Translations under genes and position numbers: made by a program
In this document: positions 26,159-34,514 of the stretch, in pieces
Position numbering within the stretch: the first letter of the stretch is position 1
How the letters are laid out: each line of letters opens with the position of its first letter
Assembly (NCBI GenBank): GCA_028284235.1
Contig: JANQSC010000071.1
Span: 62,001 to 126,000 of the forward strand
Reading direction: 5' to 3'
From: Opitutaceae bacterium
Lineage (GTDB): Bacteria > Verrucomicrobiota > Verrucomicrobiia > Opitutales > Opitutaceae
DNA: 64,000 nt
The notes under the pieces: model-generated
The model's database searches: none
What the model was told of the DNA's origin: nothing
What the model saw: the letters and a program-made list of their open reading frames with translations, nothing else

Positions 26159-26329
26159 GTAAGGTGCGTATTGTTGAAACTTAGCGTTGCGTTCTGGAGG
26201 CGAGGCGGTAGCTCGTTGCCAGATCCAGGCGCAAGGTGTGAAAAAGAGGTCCTTTACATCAGAGCTTTTAGTTGCGATCAAGTCATTCCCTTTCTCGATT
26301 CACACAATTTCCGCAGACTGATTTTTTAG

Positions 26330-27199
26330 ATGGCATTCAGCTTAGACAGAGTATTGAAAGCGCTTCTTTTCGGAGCGTCTGGGCCCTTGAGCACCAAGGA
26401 CATCCAAAAGGTTTTCACGAAGTTCCACGAGCAAGCGGAGCTGTTGCCGGAGGTGGAATCGGTGGCTCCCGAGGAGGAGGAAGAGGCGAGCGTCGAGCAT
26501 CCGTTTTTGGAGGCTGACGGGATGCCGACGTCCGACGTTCCGTCACTGGTGACGGCAGGGCAGATTCGCGAGTCGATCGACCGGATTGCAGCCGAGCTGG
26601 ACGAGCGCGACGAGGTGTATCGTCTAGTAGAGCGCCATAATGGTTTCGTGCTCGTGACCGCGCCGAGCGTGGGTGAGTGGATTCGTTTGCTGCGCGACGA
26701 GCCGCGACCATTGAAATTGACGCAGTCGGCGTTGGAAACCTTGGCGGTGATCGCCTATCGCCAGCCGGTGATTCGGTCGGAGGTGGAAAAGATTCGCGGG
26801 GTGTCGATTGACAGCGCTTTGAGTCGCTTGTTGGAGCGAGAGCTGGTGCAGATCGTGGGCCGGGCGGATTTGCCGGGGCGTCCCATTCAGTATGGCACGA
26901 GCGAGGAGTTTTTGGAGTTCGTTGGCGTGAAAACGGTTGAAGAATTGCCGGCGTCGGACGTGCTTTCGCCGCGTCAGATCGACGAATGGTTGCATGAAGT
27001 CTCGAATCAGAAGGAAGTCACCGAGAAGGAGATGGGCTTGCCGGAAGGGGAGCGTGTTGAGAGCGGGGATGGAGAGACGGAGGGAACTAAGACGGAGGGA
27101 ACTAAGACGGAGGGATCGAGTGATGGGGAGATTGGGGAAGAGCATTCTCCTGACGATGCGGAGGCGCCGGACGAGGCGGTGAAGCAGGAAGCGATTTAG
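26330..27199 (+). CDS. scpB: Segregation and condensation protein B
   Basis: A 289-residue ScpB, partner of SMC-ScpA in chromosome condensation. Its tandem winged-helix core is recognised by LKALLFGASGPLSTKDIQKVF, IRESIDRIAAELDERDEVYRLVE, LKLTQSALETLAVIAYRQPV, IRGVSIDSALSRLLERELVQIVG and DLPGRPIQYGTSEEFLEFVG. A C-terminal tail of about 60 residues is acidic and includes a tandem TEGTK repeat. There is an acidic insert near residues 40-55. scpA is not adjacent. pheA follows after 2 bases. Confidence 0.93.
   Translation: MAFSLDRVLKALLFGASGPLSTKDIQKVFTKFHEQAELLPEVESVAPEEEEEASVEHPFLEADGMPTSDVPSLVTAGQIRESIDRIAAELDERDEVYRLVERHNGFVLVTAPSVGEWIRLLRDEPRPLKLTQSALETLAVIAYRQPVIRSEVEKIRGVSIDSALSRLLERELVQIVGRADLPGRPIQYGTSEEFLEFVGVKTVEELPASDVLSPRQIDEWLHEVSNQKEVTEKEMGLPEGERVESGDGETEGTKTEGTKTEGSSDGEIGEEHSPDDAEAPDEAVKQEAI
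27076..27120 (+). repeat. 15-bp tandem repeat in the scpB tail
   Basis: The unit GACGGAGGGAACTAA occurs twice exactly (27076-27090, 27091-27105) and then as GACGGAGGGATCGAG. It encodes repeated TEGTK residues. The unit is a multiple of three, so changes in copy number keep the frame; this is a minisatellite in a disordered tail. Confidence 0.8.
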
Positions 27200-27201
27200 G
27201 C

Positions 27202-28266
27202 ATGAGTTTGGACGACCTGAGGAAGCGGATCGACGCGCTCGACGAGGATATTCTTCGTTTGTTGAACGAGCGGGTCCGCTGCGCCGCGGAGATTGGCAAG
27301 ATAAAGAACGCCAAGGGCGGCGAGATTTACGTGGCCAGCCGTGAGGAGCAGGTGTTTCGGAAACTGGAGAAGCTGAACGAAGGGCCGTTAGACGGTCCGG
27401 CTATTCGGGCAATCTATCGCGAAGTGATGTCGGCCGCGATCGCGTTGGAGAAGCCGATGCTCATCGCTTATTTGGGACCGGAGGCGACCTTTACGCATCA
27501 GGCGGCGGTCAAGAAATTTGGTCAAAGTATCAATTATTTGGCGACACCTGCGATTCCGGACGTCTTTCATACGGTGGCCAAGGGCGAGGCCGACTACGGC
27601 GTGATACCTATCGAGAATTCGACTGGCGGGTCGGTGCTGGACTCGATGGACATGTTTTTCGATTCGGAACTCAAGATCTGCGCACAGATTTATCTGACGA
27701 TTACGCAAAACTTAATTTCCCAGTCACCCATCAGCGACATCAAGCGGGTGTATTCGAAAGACCAAGGCATTATACAATGCCGGGACTGGTTGCACGCCCA
27801 CATGCCCAAGGCGTCGCTGCACAATTGCGAGAGCACGACCAAAGCCGTTCAGATCGCGGCGGAAGATCCGGAATGCGCTGCGATTGCCAGCTCGCTCGCG
27901 GCGGATTTGTATAATGTGCCGGTGGTGCAGAATAATATACAAGACAGGTCGGACAACACGACGCGCTTTCTGGTGATCGGGAAAGAGTCCAGCGGCTATA
28001 TCCCGGACATGAAGTTCAAGAGCAGTTTTTTGGTATCGATCAAAGACGAAGTCGGGGCTCTGGAGAACACGTTGATGGTATTCGCAAAACGGGGACTGAA
28101 CCTCAGCAAGATCGAATCTCGCCCGAGCGGAAAAATAGCCTGGGAGTATTGCTTCTTCATCGACGTCAACGGCCACTACGAAGAACCCGCTGTAAAAGAA
28201 GCCGTCGACGAACTCAAAGGCGCCTGTCCCTTCGTGAAGTGGCTGGGCAGCTACCCGGACCGGTAG
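27202..28266 (+). CDS. pheA: Bifunctional chorismate mutase / prephenate dehydratase
   Basis: A 354-residue P-protein for phenylalanine synthesis. Chorismate mutase (AroQ, about 1-90) reads LDDLRKRIDALDEDILRLLNERVR. Prephenate dehydratase (about 93-275) has YLGPEATFTHQAA, ADYGVIPIENSTGGSV and the catalytic SDNTTRFLVIG. The C-terminal ACT domain (about 280-354) has GALENTLMVFAKRGLNLSKI and ESRPSGK, which bind phenylalanine for feedback inhibition. Length and order are standard. Confidence 0.96.
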   Translation: MSLDDLRKRIDALDEDILRLLNERVRCAAEIGKIKNAKGGEIYVASREEQVFRKLEKLNEGPLDGPAIRAIYREVMSAAIALEKPMLIAYLGPEATFTHQAAVKKFGQSINYLATPAIPDVFHTVAKGEADYGVIPIENSTGGSVLDSMDMFFDSELKICAQIYLTITQNLISQSPISDIKRVYSKDQGIIQCRDWLHAHMPKASLHNCESTTKAVQIAAEDPECAAIASSLAADLYNVPVVQNNIQDRSDNTTRFLVIGKESSGYIPDMKFKSSFLVSIKDEVGALENTLMVFAKRGLNLSKIESRPSGKIAWEYCFFIDVNGHYEEPAVKEAVDELKGACPFVKWLGSYPDR

Positions 28267-28350
28267 GTCCGGCAGATTTTCAGTATAGGGTGCTGCTCCC
28301 TTCTTTGAGCATAAGAAAGCGACCATTCTAGTGCCCGTTCCGCCTCTTTC

Positions 28351-28797
28351 ATGAAGATTGAATTTCCTAAAGCGACTCCAGATCAGGCGAGTATTTTGAG
28401 CGACATCGCTATCGAGTCGAAGGGGCATTGGGGGTACTCGCGGGCTCTGCTCGATTTGTGGCGGAAGGATCTTCGGGTTGAGGAAGCGTATATTGCTAAA
28501 GAGTGTGTTCGGACGATTCTGGTCGATGGAGAGTTGGTCGGGTTTTTCGCGATCAATAGTGAGGACCGCGAGCTCGATCATTTTTGGCTGCTTTCGAAGG
28601 TGATTGGGAAGGGTGTCGGAAAGCGCGCCTTTCAAAAAGTGAAGGAAGACTGCGCGGAACTTGGGATCGACGCGTTCACCATTGTATCCGATCCGAATGC
28701 GGAGGGGTTTTATCTCTCTCGAGGAGCCGTTCGTGTTGGCGAGGTTGAGAGCGTCCCGCAGAATCGGATGCTCCCGAAACTGAGGTGTCGGGTTTGA
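28351..28797 (+). CDS. GNAT family N-acetyltransferase
   Basis: A 148-residue acetyl-CoA dependent acetyltransferase. It starts MKIEFPKATPDQASILSDIA and continues ESKGHWGYSRALLDLWRKDL, like the SKAxWGY group of GNATs. DHFWLLSKVIGKGVGKRAFQ holds the acetyl-CoA loop (variant Q/RxxGxG/A) and FYLSRGAVRVGEVES the last strand. The substrate is unknown. It stands alone; repeat B1 follows 18 bases after the stop. Confidence 0.85.
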   Translation: MKIEFPKATPDQASILSDIAIESKGHWGYSRALLDLWRKDLRVEEAYIAKECVRTILVDGELVGFFAINSEDRELDHFWLLSKVIGKGVGKRAFQKVKEDCAELGIDAFTIVSDPNAEGFYLSRGAVRVGEVESVPQNRMLPKLRCRV

Positions 28798-28814
28798 TGG
28801 GGTGGAGGGGTTTT

Positions 28815-29057
28815 GTCATCGCCCCGACACGGCCGCCGACTGTGCCGGGGTCCCTGACGGGATCGGGGCTAGGAGTTCCCGCGTGGCGGGAACAATAAGG
28901 ATCCCTCTCGCCGGGGACGAGAGGGAAATAAGGTTTTTGGGTTGTCGGTGATAAAAGGAGCGATGAGTTTTTCCGCTAGCGGCTAACCTTATTTGTCGAC
29001 GCAGGAGACAACCTATTTGCCCCCGCCGCGGCGGGGGCATCCTAGCGCAGCGATGAC
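28815..29057. repeat. Family B hairpin-string repeat, copy 1 (full)
   Basis: A 243-bp element with ends GTCATCGC and GCGATGAC, inverted with respect to each other. Inside, successive hairpins are joined by fixed linkers. CCCCGA..TCGGGG is followed by CTAGGA, then hairpin GTTCCCGCGTGGCGGGAAC, AATAAGGA, hairpin TCCCTCTCG..CGAGAGGGA and AATAAGGTTTTTGGGTTG. The right arm mirrors this as CTAACCTTATTT, GTCGACGCAGGAGAC, AACCTATTT, hairpin GCCCCCGCC..GGCGGGGGC and ATCCTAGCG. It lies between convergent genes. No open frame is conserved between copies. Confidence 0.85.
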
Positions 29058-29085
29058 AGATTTATTTTGTGTCTGAAAAACTCGT

Positions 29086-29979
29086 TTATTCCGCTTCCAG
29101 GCGGAATGTTGATTCGGTCAGTTCTTCAGATATTTCCCATAAGCGGCGCGCGATCTCTTCCCTGCGCGAATAGTCGCTCCGTTTGGCGATGCCAGGAGAA
29201 CCTTTCATCTCGAAGAGTCCCGTGGGCCCGTAGTACTCGCCTCCTTCGACTTCGTTGTCCAGGGCTGCCTTTAAAATCGGCTTGGCGGCATTCTCCGTTG
29301 AGTGAAGGAACAGGGGGACGAATGTGTATCTCAGGATGCTCACTAGGATGGGCGACATGTGTTCAAACAAACCTGAATCCGTCCCGCCGGGATGGGCGGA
29401 TACAGACAGGATTTGCTTGCCCAATCGATCGAATCTCCTCTGTAGTTCGTCAGCGAATACGAGACAAGCGAGTTTGGACTGACCATATGGGGCGTCCCAC
29501 TTTCTTTGATTTTCACAATTTATGTCGTCAAAGTAGATCTCGGATTTCTTGTGGGCCAAACTGCTCAGCGAGACGACGCGTGAACTCTTGGAATCCGGCA
29601 TCAGTTCAATCAAAAGCGACGTAAGCACGAAATGTCCCAAGTGATTGGTGGCAAACTGCATCTCGATGCCCGCTTCGTTTTTCTTCGGTTTGCTGAACAG
29701 CACCCCCGCATTGTTGACGAGTAAATCGAGATGATCGAATTTCGACTTAAACTCCTGGGCGAACGTTCTCACAGATTCCAAGTCCGAGAGATCGATTCGC
29801 ATTACTTCGAGTTCACTCGAAGGAAGTTCCCCGATAATCGTGTCTTGCGCGGCAATCGCCTTTTCGACGCTACGGCAGGCCATCACCACCCGATACGCGC
29901 TCTGTGCGAGTCCCTTCGCTACTTCAAGTCCAACGCCACTATTGGCGCCGGTAACAATCGCTATCTTTTTTGCATCCAT
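29086..29979 (-). CDS. Short-chain dehydrogenase/reductase
   Basis: A 297-residue SDR oxidoreductase of the retinol-dehydrogenase/protochlorophyllide-reductase-like type. It has the NAD(P) site KIAIVTGANSGVGLEVAKGL near residue 5, LDLLVNNAGVL, MQFATNHLGHFVLTSLL, catalytic Ser in RVVSLSSLAHK and the Tyr-Lys pair in APYGQSKLACL. I chose ATG 29979, preceded by a good AGGAGG; an upstream ATG at 30030 lies in the operator region. It is divergent from a tetR gene with shared operators, so the substrate may be a toxic or signalling small molecule sensed by that regulator. Confidence 0.9.
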   Translation of the reverse strand: MDAKKIAIVTGANSGVGLEVAKGLAQSAYRVVMACRSVEKAIAAQDTIIGELPSSELEVMRIDLSDLESVRTFAQEFKSKFDHLDLLVNNAGVLFSKPKKNEAGIEMQFATNHLGHFVLTSLLIELMPDSKSSRVVSLSSLAHKKSEIYFDDINCENQRKWDAPYGQSKLACLVFADELQRRFDRLGKQILSVSAHPGGTDSGLFEHMSPILVSILRYTFVPLFLHSTENAAKPILKAALDNEVEGGEYYGPTGLFEMKGSPGIAKRSDYSRREEIARRLWEISEELTESTFRLEAE

Positions 29980-30025
29980 ACAATCCTCCTGGTAAATCGC
30001 TTGATTAACTGCGGAATTTTTAAAA

Positions 30026-30041
30026 TACACTAGGCGGTGTA
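30026..30041. promoter_or_regulatory. TetR-type operator, SDR side
   Basis: TACAC-TAGGCG-GTGTA, a 5-6-5 palindrome flanked by A/T-rich sequence. The same half-sites and spacing occur 46 bases away at 30072. It lies 47 bases upstream of the SDR start. Confidence 0.75.
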
Positions 30042-30071
30042 AATTAGCAGAATACCGAGTTCAAGTTAAAT

Positions 30072-30087
30072 TACACTAATCGGTGTA
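30072..30087. promoter_or_regulatory. TetR-type operator, tetR side
   Basis: TACAC-TAATCG-GTGTA, matching the site at 30026. It lies 21 bases before the tetR start, where a bound repressor would block its own transcription. Confidence 0.75.
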
Positions 30088-30107
30088 TTTTAAAATCAAC
30101 GATTGGA

Positions 30108-30719
30108 ATGAGTCGAAAGAAGAGAGATACGAGGGCGAAGCGGGAGTCGATTTTGGACGCGGCTGTAGATGCGTTTATCGAGTTTGGTTTTGAAAAAACG
30201 AGTATGGACCGGGTTGCGGAGAAGGCTAACGCTTCGAAGCGAACGGTTTATAACCACTTTTCGAGCAAGGAGTCGTTGATCGAAGAGGCGTTCAATCGGT
30301 TCTTGAGAGGCGCGTTCGAGAGTAAGAACATTGAATACGATGCACGGAGACCGATCGAAGAGCAACTGGGCGAATTTGCGGATTCGAAGATGGATTTGAC
30401 CCAGGATCCGAAGCAGCTCGGATTGATGCGCGTTACGCTCAGCGCGTTTATCACGCACCCGGAAATTGCTGTTCGAGCGGTTTCGTTTTCCGACTCGCAA
30501 GAGGATGGCTTGGTAAAGTGGTTGCTGGAAGCCAATCGCGACGGCCGTTTGCGGGTACAAGATCCGGAGCTGGCTGCCGCGTCGTTTTGGTCCTTGTTTT
30601 CGGGGACTTTCTTTTGGCCGCCAATCGTTCGAGGTCCGGTGGGAGAGAAAGAAGGGCAGAGACTGAAAGCCGAGTTTATTCAGATGTTCTTGGCGAGGTA
30701 CGGAGTGGGCGAGGAGTGA
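30108..30719 (+). CDS. TetR/AcrR family transcriptional regulator
   Basis: A 203-residue repressor. The N-terminal helix-turn-helix (about 10-57) reads RESILDAAVDAFIEFGFEKT then SMDRVAEKANASKRTVYNHF followed by SSKESLIEEAF, typical of TetR/AcrR. The C-terminal ligand domain resembles the AefR/YbiH-like C-terminal group (ALSAFITHPEIAVRAV..). It is divergent from the SDR gene; two TACAC-N6-GTGTA operators in the 128-base spacer suggest that it controls both. Ligand unknown. Confidence 0.9.
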   Translation: MSRKKRDTRAKRESILDAAVDAFIEFGFEKTSMDRVAEKANASKRTVYNHFSSKESLIEEAFNRFLRGAFESKNIEYDARRPIEEQLGEFADSKMDLTQDPKQLGLMRVTLSAFITHPEIAVRAVSFSDSQEDGLVKWLLEANRDGRLRVQDPELAAASFWSLFSGTFFWPPIVRGPVGEKEGQRLKAEFIQMFLARYGVGEE

Positions 30720-30775
30720 AGTCGGATGATGCTTGGGTTGTGGGTTGTCTGTTGAGGAGCCGCGAGCGCGTTCTG

Positions 30776-30989
30776 GTCATCGCCCCGACAGGATCGGGGC
30801 TAGGAGTTCCCGCGTGGCGGGAACAATAAGGATCCCTCTCGCCAGGGACGAGAGGGAAATAAGGTTCGTGGGTTGTTTGTGATAAAAAGGAGCAATTAGT
30901 TTCTCCGCTAGCAGCTAACCTTATTTGTCGACGCAGGAGACAACCTATTTGCCCCCGACTCGACGGGGGCATCCTAGCGCAGCGGTGAC
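30776..30989. repeat. Family B hairpin-string repeat, copy 2 (full)
   Basis: A 214-bp near-copy of 28815-29057 in the same orientation. It is shorter in the first hairpin (CCCCGACAGGATCGGGG). The last hairpin differs inside its stem (GCCCCCGACTCGACGGGGGC), while flanks and linkers are kept. It lies between convergent tetR and creC. Together with copy 1 it brackets the SDR/tetR pair. Nothing else is seen in this 303-base gap. Confidence 0.85.
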
Positions 30990-31022
30990 GAATAGTGTTA
31001 GATTCGCAAACAGTCGTCACGT

Positions 31023-32453
31023 TCACCGAGGCAGGCGAATGGTCGCGATGACGCCTTTGGAGTCGGTTCGGTTTTGGATGGCGAGGGTTCCTCTGTGGAG
31101 GGCAACGGCTTCTTTGACGAAGCAGAGACCGAGTCCGGAGCTTTTTCGGTCGCGACCGGGACGCGGCAGTGAGTAGAATCGGTCGTAGATGCGATCGAGA
31201 GCGTAGTCGGGGATTCCCGGGCCTTCGTCCGTGACGGTTAGGAGGACGTTTTTCTTGTCGCGGGCAATTTCGATTTGGATACGTCCGTTTTTTGGAGAGA
31301 ACTCGATCGCGTTCTGGAGCGCGTTTCCAATTGCTGTTTCTAGTAAGAAAGATTCGCCCACTACGGTCTCTTCACTTGTATTCAGAAGATCGATTTCCAG
31401 CTCTTTTTTGAGTGCGCTTGACCGATGTTGATCGGCGACTTGTCGGGCGAGGGCGTTGAGAGAGATTCGCGTCGGAGCGCCGAGTTCGCTGCGGTTTTCC
31501 AGGGAGGACAGGGCGAGGAGTTTGTCGATCAGGTTTTGAAGGCGAGCGGTCTCGGTTTCGATATTTCCGAGGAACTGGATGCGCTGCTCGTCGGGCATTT
31601 CCTCATAGAGTAATTCGGCGGCCCCGCGAATACCGGCGACGGGCGACTTCATTTCGTGGGTCATGGACTGGACGTAGGATTCCACGTATTTGCGGTCCTC
31701 GAGGGCGACGCGCATGGCTTCGGTGGTCTCGCTCAGAACGCGCATATGGTGGCCGGGTAGTTTTAGAGGCGTGGGACGATCTCCAGCGGCTACCGCAGCG
31801 GCGTATTCGGTCAATTCACCCAACGGACGCGTGACCCAACGCGACAGCAGCCAGCCGAGGAGCATCACCAGGGCCAGAGCGATGGCGCTCAGGATCACGA
31901 GCCAGCGTTTGGTTTCGATGACGAAAGCGAGGAGGCTGCCTTGCGGTTTGTAGACCGACACCGTCCCGACAATCTTTTCACCGCGAACGACGGGCGCTCC
32001 GACGTAGAGGATGGTGGAGGTTTGGTCGCTGTCGTCGAGCTTCGTTGCCCGGGCGCCGTATTGGCCTTTCAATGTTAAGTAGACATCGTTGAAAACGCTG
32101 AAATCGGACCCGACTGGAGCGACTTCGCCGGAGTCGTAGAGGACGATTCCCGATGCATCGGTAACGTAGAAGTCCATGAGGACTTGATCCTTCATGAGAT
32201 TGTAGATCTGGGCTTCTAGTTGACGATTGTCTACGCGGTTCATTCCCTGTTTCCAGAACTCGGGAACGAGAGTATTTTCGCTTTCCGAGCTCGAAAGGAG
32301 GGCGGCTAGAATCTCGGCGATATCGACCATGGGCTCCTCGGTCGCCTCGAGGTATTGTCGCTCTACGCGGTCGAGGACGGGATTGAGGAGGAAGGCGAAA
32401 CCCACCAATGCGATGAGACCGAAGCTGACGATGATACGGGCGGTAAGGCTCAC
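31023..32453 (-). CDS. creC: CreC-type sensor histidine kinase
   Basis: A 476-residue membrane kinase. TM1 is IIVSFGLIALVGFAFLL (about 6-22). A periplasmic sensor domain (about 25-180) is followed by TM2 (WLVILSAIALALVMLLGWLL), HAMP, the HisKA phospho-acceptor in YVQSMTHEMKSPVAGIRGAA, and the ATPase N-box NALQNAIEFSPKNG with DEGPGIPDYALDRIYDRFYS and SSGLGLCFVKE. The YVESYVQSMTHEMKSP wording is typical of CreC. Start GTG 32453 overlaps the creB stop (GTGA); longer starts would run into creB. Confidence 0.92.
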   Translation of the reverse strand: MSLTARIIVSFGLIALVGFAFLLNPVLDRVERQYLEATEEPMVDIAEILAALLSSSESENTLVPEFWKQGMNRVDNRQLEAQIYNLMKDQVLMDFYVTDASGIVLYDSGEVAPVGSDFSVFNDVYLTLKGQYGARATKLDDSDQTSTILYVGAPVVRGEKIVGTVSVYKPQGSLLAFVIETKRWLVILSAIALALVMLLGWLLSRWVTRPLGELTEYAAAVAAGDRPTPLKLPGHHMRVLSETTEAMRVALEDRKYVESYVQSMTHEMKSPVAGIRGAAELLYEEMPDEQRIQFLGNIETETARLQNLIDKLLALSSLENRSELGAPTRISLNALARQVADQHRSSALKKELEIDLLNTSEETVVGESFLLETAIGNALQNAIEFSPKNGRIQIEIARDKKNVLLTVTDEGPGIPDYALDRIYDRFYSLPRPGRDRKSSGLGLCFVKEAVALHRGTLAIQNRTDSKGVIATIRLPR

Positions 32454-33208
32454 CAGTCTTCCCTCAGAGAGTAGCCGATGCCGCGGTGGGTAACGATGGG
32501 ATCGAGGTCGACTCGTCGCTCTTTTAGTTTTGCTCGCAGGCTTTTTATGTGGGTGTCGACGGTGCGTTCCATGGAAGCGTCGGGTTCTTCCCAAGCGGCG
32601 TTCATGAGTTGGGCCCGCGAGTAAACGCGTCCAGGTTTTTCAATCAAAAGCGCGAGCAAGCGAAACTCGTAACGGGAAAGGGCGAGCGCCTGTTCGTAGT
32701 AGCGGATTTCCCAGCGCTCGTAGTCGATTTGGAAGGGCAGTCCGTTCGCATCGTCCGTTTGTGGAGGCGAGTCGGTCGTAGCTGTATTCAGCAAGGAACG
32801 ACGCACATTGGCCCGCACGCGAGCGGAGAGTTCGCGTGGGCTGAAGGGTTTGGTCACGTAGTCGTCGGCTCCGATTTCCAGCCCGACGACGCGATCGACT
32901 TCGGACGAGCGCGCGGTGAGGAAGATAACGGGCACGTGGCTCGTTTTGCGGAGCGACTGGCAGACGTCGAATCCATTGATGTCGGGTAGCCCCACGTCGA
33001 GTACGACGAGTTGATAGTCGTTTTTTCCCGCCATTTCCAGAGCTTCGGATCCGGTGGCGGCGCAGTCGACGCGGAAGCCCTCGGATTCGAGGGCGTAGAC
33101 GATATTGTCGCGGATTGAGAGTTCGTCCTCGACGACCAGAATCCGACCCGCCCCCACTTCGGGGGCGGGTGAATCAGCTGTATTCGAAGGCGGAACGCTG
33201 TTTGGCAT
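32450..33208 (-). CDS. creB: CreB-type response regulator
   Basis: An OmpR-class regulator of up to 252 residues. The receiver domain reads RILVVEDELSIRDNIVYALE, phospho-Asp in VVLDVGLPDINGFDV, then VPVIFLTARSSEVDRVVGLE and ADDYVTKPFSPREL. A C-terminal winged helix follows (LSRYEFRLLALLIEKPGRVY, RTVDTHIKSLRAKLKE, HRGIGYSL). The first 20 residues are an unusual Pro-rich extension encoded over a perfect hairpin at 33146-33170. A GTG at 33157, just before GAGRILVVEDE, may be the true start. The target box is probably the repeat at 36221. Confidence 0.92.
   Translation of the reverse strand: MPNSVPPSNTADSPAPEVGAGRILVVEDELSIRDNIVYALESEGFRVDCAATGSEALEMAGKNDYQLVVLDVGLPDINGFDVCQSLRKTSHVPVIFLTARSSEVDRVVGLEIGADDYVTKPFSPRELSARVRANVRRSLLNTATTDSPPQTDDANGLPFQIDYERWEIRYYEQALALSRYEFRLLALLIEKPGRVYSRAQLMNAAWEEPDASMERTVDTHIKSLRAKLKERRVDLDPIVTHRGIGYSLREDW
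33146..33170. promoter_or_regulatory. Perfect 10-bp hairpin across the creB 5' end
   Basis: ACCCGCCCCC and GGGGGCGGGT are exact complements with a five-base loop. The candidate GTG start at 33157 lies at the loop edge. In the mRNA this would be a very stable stem that could hide that start or slow ribosomes; it could also be a hairpin unit related to the dispersed repeats. Confidence 0.5.
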
Positions 33209-33224
33209 TTACAGGCGACTATTC

Positions 33225-34466
33225 CTATAATTGCGCATTCGTCAACGGCGTCCGTCCTCCCGGATCTTCCTTGCTATTCCTCCCAAAGACGCGCGTCCAA
33301 TCGGTTTTCGCGGTGGCGATCATGAGTATGGACAAAGTGGCGATGGCTCCGATGGTTATGGTCAGACCGCTGAGACCGTCGAAAAAGAAACTGTAGCTGA
33401 AGAGGACCATGTAGGCGAATTGAGCGGGGGCCGCGATGCGTGTGAGCGCTCGTCCGCCGAGGGCGTGCAGGTATCCATTAACCAGTAGCAGCGAGACTAG
33501 GGCCGACAGGAAAAAGCTCAAATGCAGCGGCATCAAGTCGACGGTGTAGGCGAAGAGTAGCTGGAAGGCGAAACACCCGGCGGCGAGAAAAAAGTAGTTC
33601 ATCGGATGGAGGTTCACTCCGGTTACACCTCCGAGAATGAGGAGGACGGCGAAGAAGAACAGGAGCGATACCGGCGCGAAGAAACTGATGCGCACGGCGA
33701 CCGGGCCGGCGTTGAGCGCTTTGGGCATGTCCATGCCGATCGGCTTGGCCCCGATCACGTCGGGATAGTCCCAACTCAACTCCCATCCGTCGTCTTCCGC
33801 GAGCGTTTCGCGCGAGGTAGGGGATCCGGTGCCGAGCGGGAAGTTGATTTCCTGGAAGTCAGTGGACATCGAAAGATTGAAATTCTTGATACGTTCCGCG
33901 GCGCCGAGTTTGTAGTCCCAGCGATCTAAGCCGCGGGCGTGGTAGGCCACTCGCAGCGGGACAGAGCTATGGGCCGGCACGGCGACCGCTTGGGTGATTG
34001 TACCGTTGCGAAGGATGGGTTCTTCTTCGCTGTTTCCATCGAGTTCAAAGGTGAACGCATTGTAACTGGCGTACTCGGAAGGGAGTTGGAAGGCCACGAA
34101 GACCGTTTGTTCGATGGGAGTGGGATTGGAGATCTCGTAGCGAGCGTCGAACTCGGTTTGGTAGGCCCGATACCAGAATAAGCCTTTGCGCCTGGGTTCG
34201 TAGCGCAGGGCGACTTCGATGTCGCTGGCGCTGGGACTGACGAGACTGCGGCCCGTTTCTCCGGTGGGCGACTCGTACCAGGCGATGGGATGTTCCTGCG
34301 TCAATTCCGGTCCCCAGGAATCGCGTACCTGGTGGGTGAGCGCTCCCGAGCTCATCTCGGATCGGTAGGCGAGGGCGCCGCCCAAGATGAACCAACCGAC
34401 GGCGGTGCAACAGAATATGAAGATGATCGCGAGGACTGAACGAAAGGTGAGTTTTGGCGAATGCAT
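33225..34466 (-). CDS. creD: CreD-like inner membrane protein
   Basis: A 413-residue protein. TM1 (VLAIIFIFCCTAVGWFILGG, about 11-30) is followed by a periplasmic beta-rich domain (about 35-265), then a bundle of about five or six TMs (VSLLFFFAVLLILGGVTG; LHPMNYFFLAAGCFAFQLLF; LSFFLSALVSLLLVNGY; FAYMVLFSYSFFFDGLSGL; IGAIATLSILMIATAKTDW). The LHPMNYFFLAA and LLFAYTVDLMPLHLSF segments are typical of CreD. In E. coli CreD is an inner-membrane product of the CreBC regulon linked to envelope stress and colicin tolerance. It lies 16 bases upstream of creB. Confidence 0.85.
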   Translation of the reverse strand: MHSPKLTFRSVLAIIFIFCCTAVGWFILGGALAYRSEMSSGALTHQVRDSWGPELTQEHPIAWYESPTGETGRSLVSPSASDIEVALRYEPRRKGLFWYRAYQTEFDARYEISNPTPIEQTVFVAFQLPSEYASYNAFTFELDGNSEEEPILRNGTITQAVAVPAHSSVPLRVAYHARGLDRWDYKLGAAERIKNFNLSMSTDFQEINFPLGTGSPTSRETLAEDDGWELSWDYPDVIGAKPIGMDMPKALNAGPVAVRISFFAPVSLLFFFAVLLILGGVTGVNLHPMNYFFLAAGCFAFQLLFAYTVDLMPLHLSFFLSALVSLLLVNGYLHALGGRALTRIAAPAQFAYMVLFSYSFFFDGLSGLTITIGAIATLSILMIATAKTDWTRVFGRNSKEDPGGRTPLTNAQL

Positions 34467-34514
34467 AGTGCAATATTGGTTACAAGTTGAAGGGAATTGG
34501 GGTGAAAGTTGTTT

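Noticed and set aside
28815-30989. Repeats B1 and B2 as a CRISPR array
   Set aside because: Only two copies 1.7 kb apart, no regular spacers and no cas genes.
28815-30989. Family B elements as simple terminators between convergent genes
   Set aside because: There are hairpins but no clear T-tracts directly after them, and one copy lies between co-directional genes. They may still affect transcript ends.
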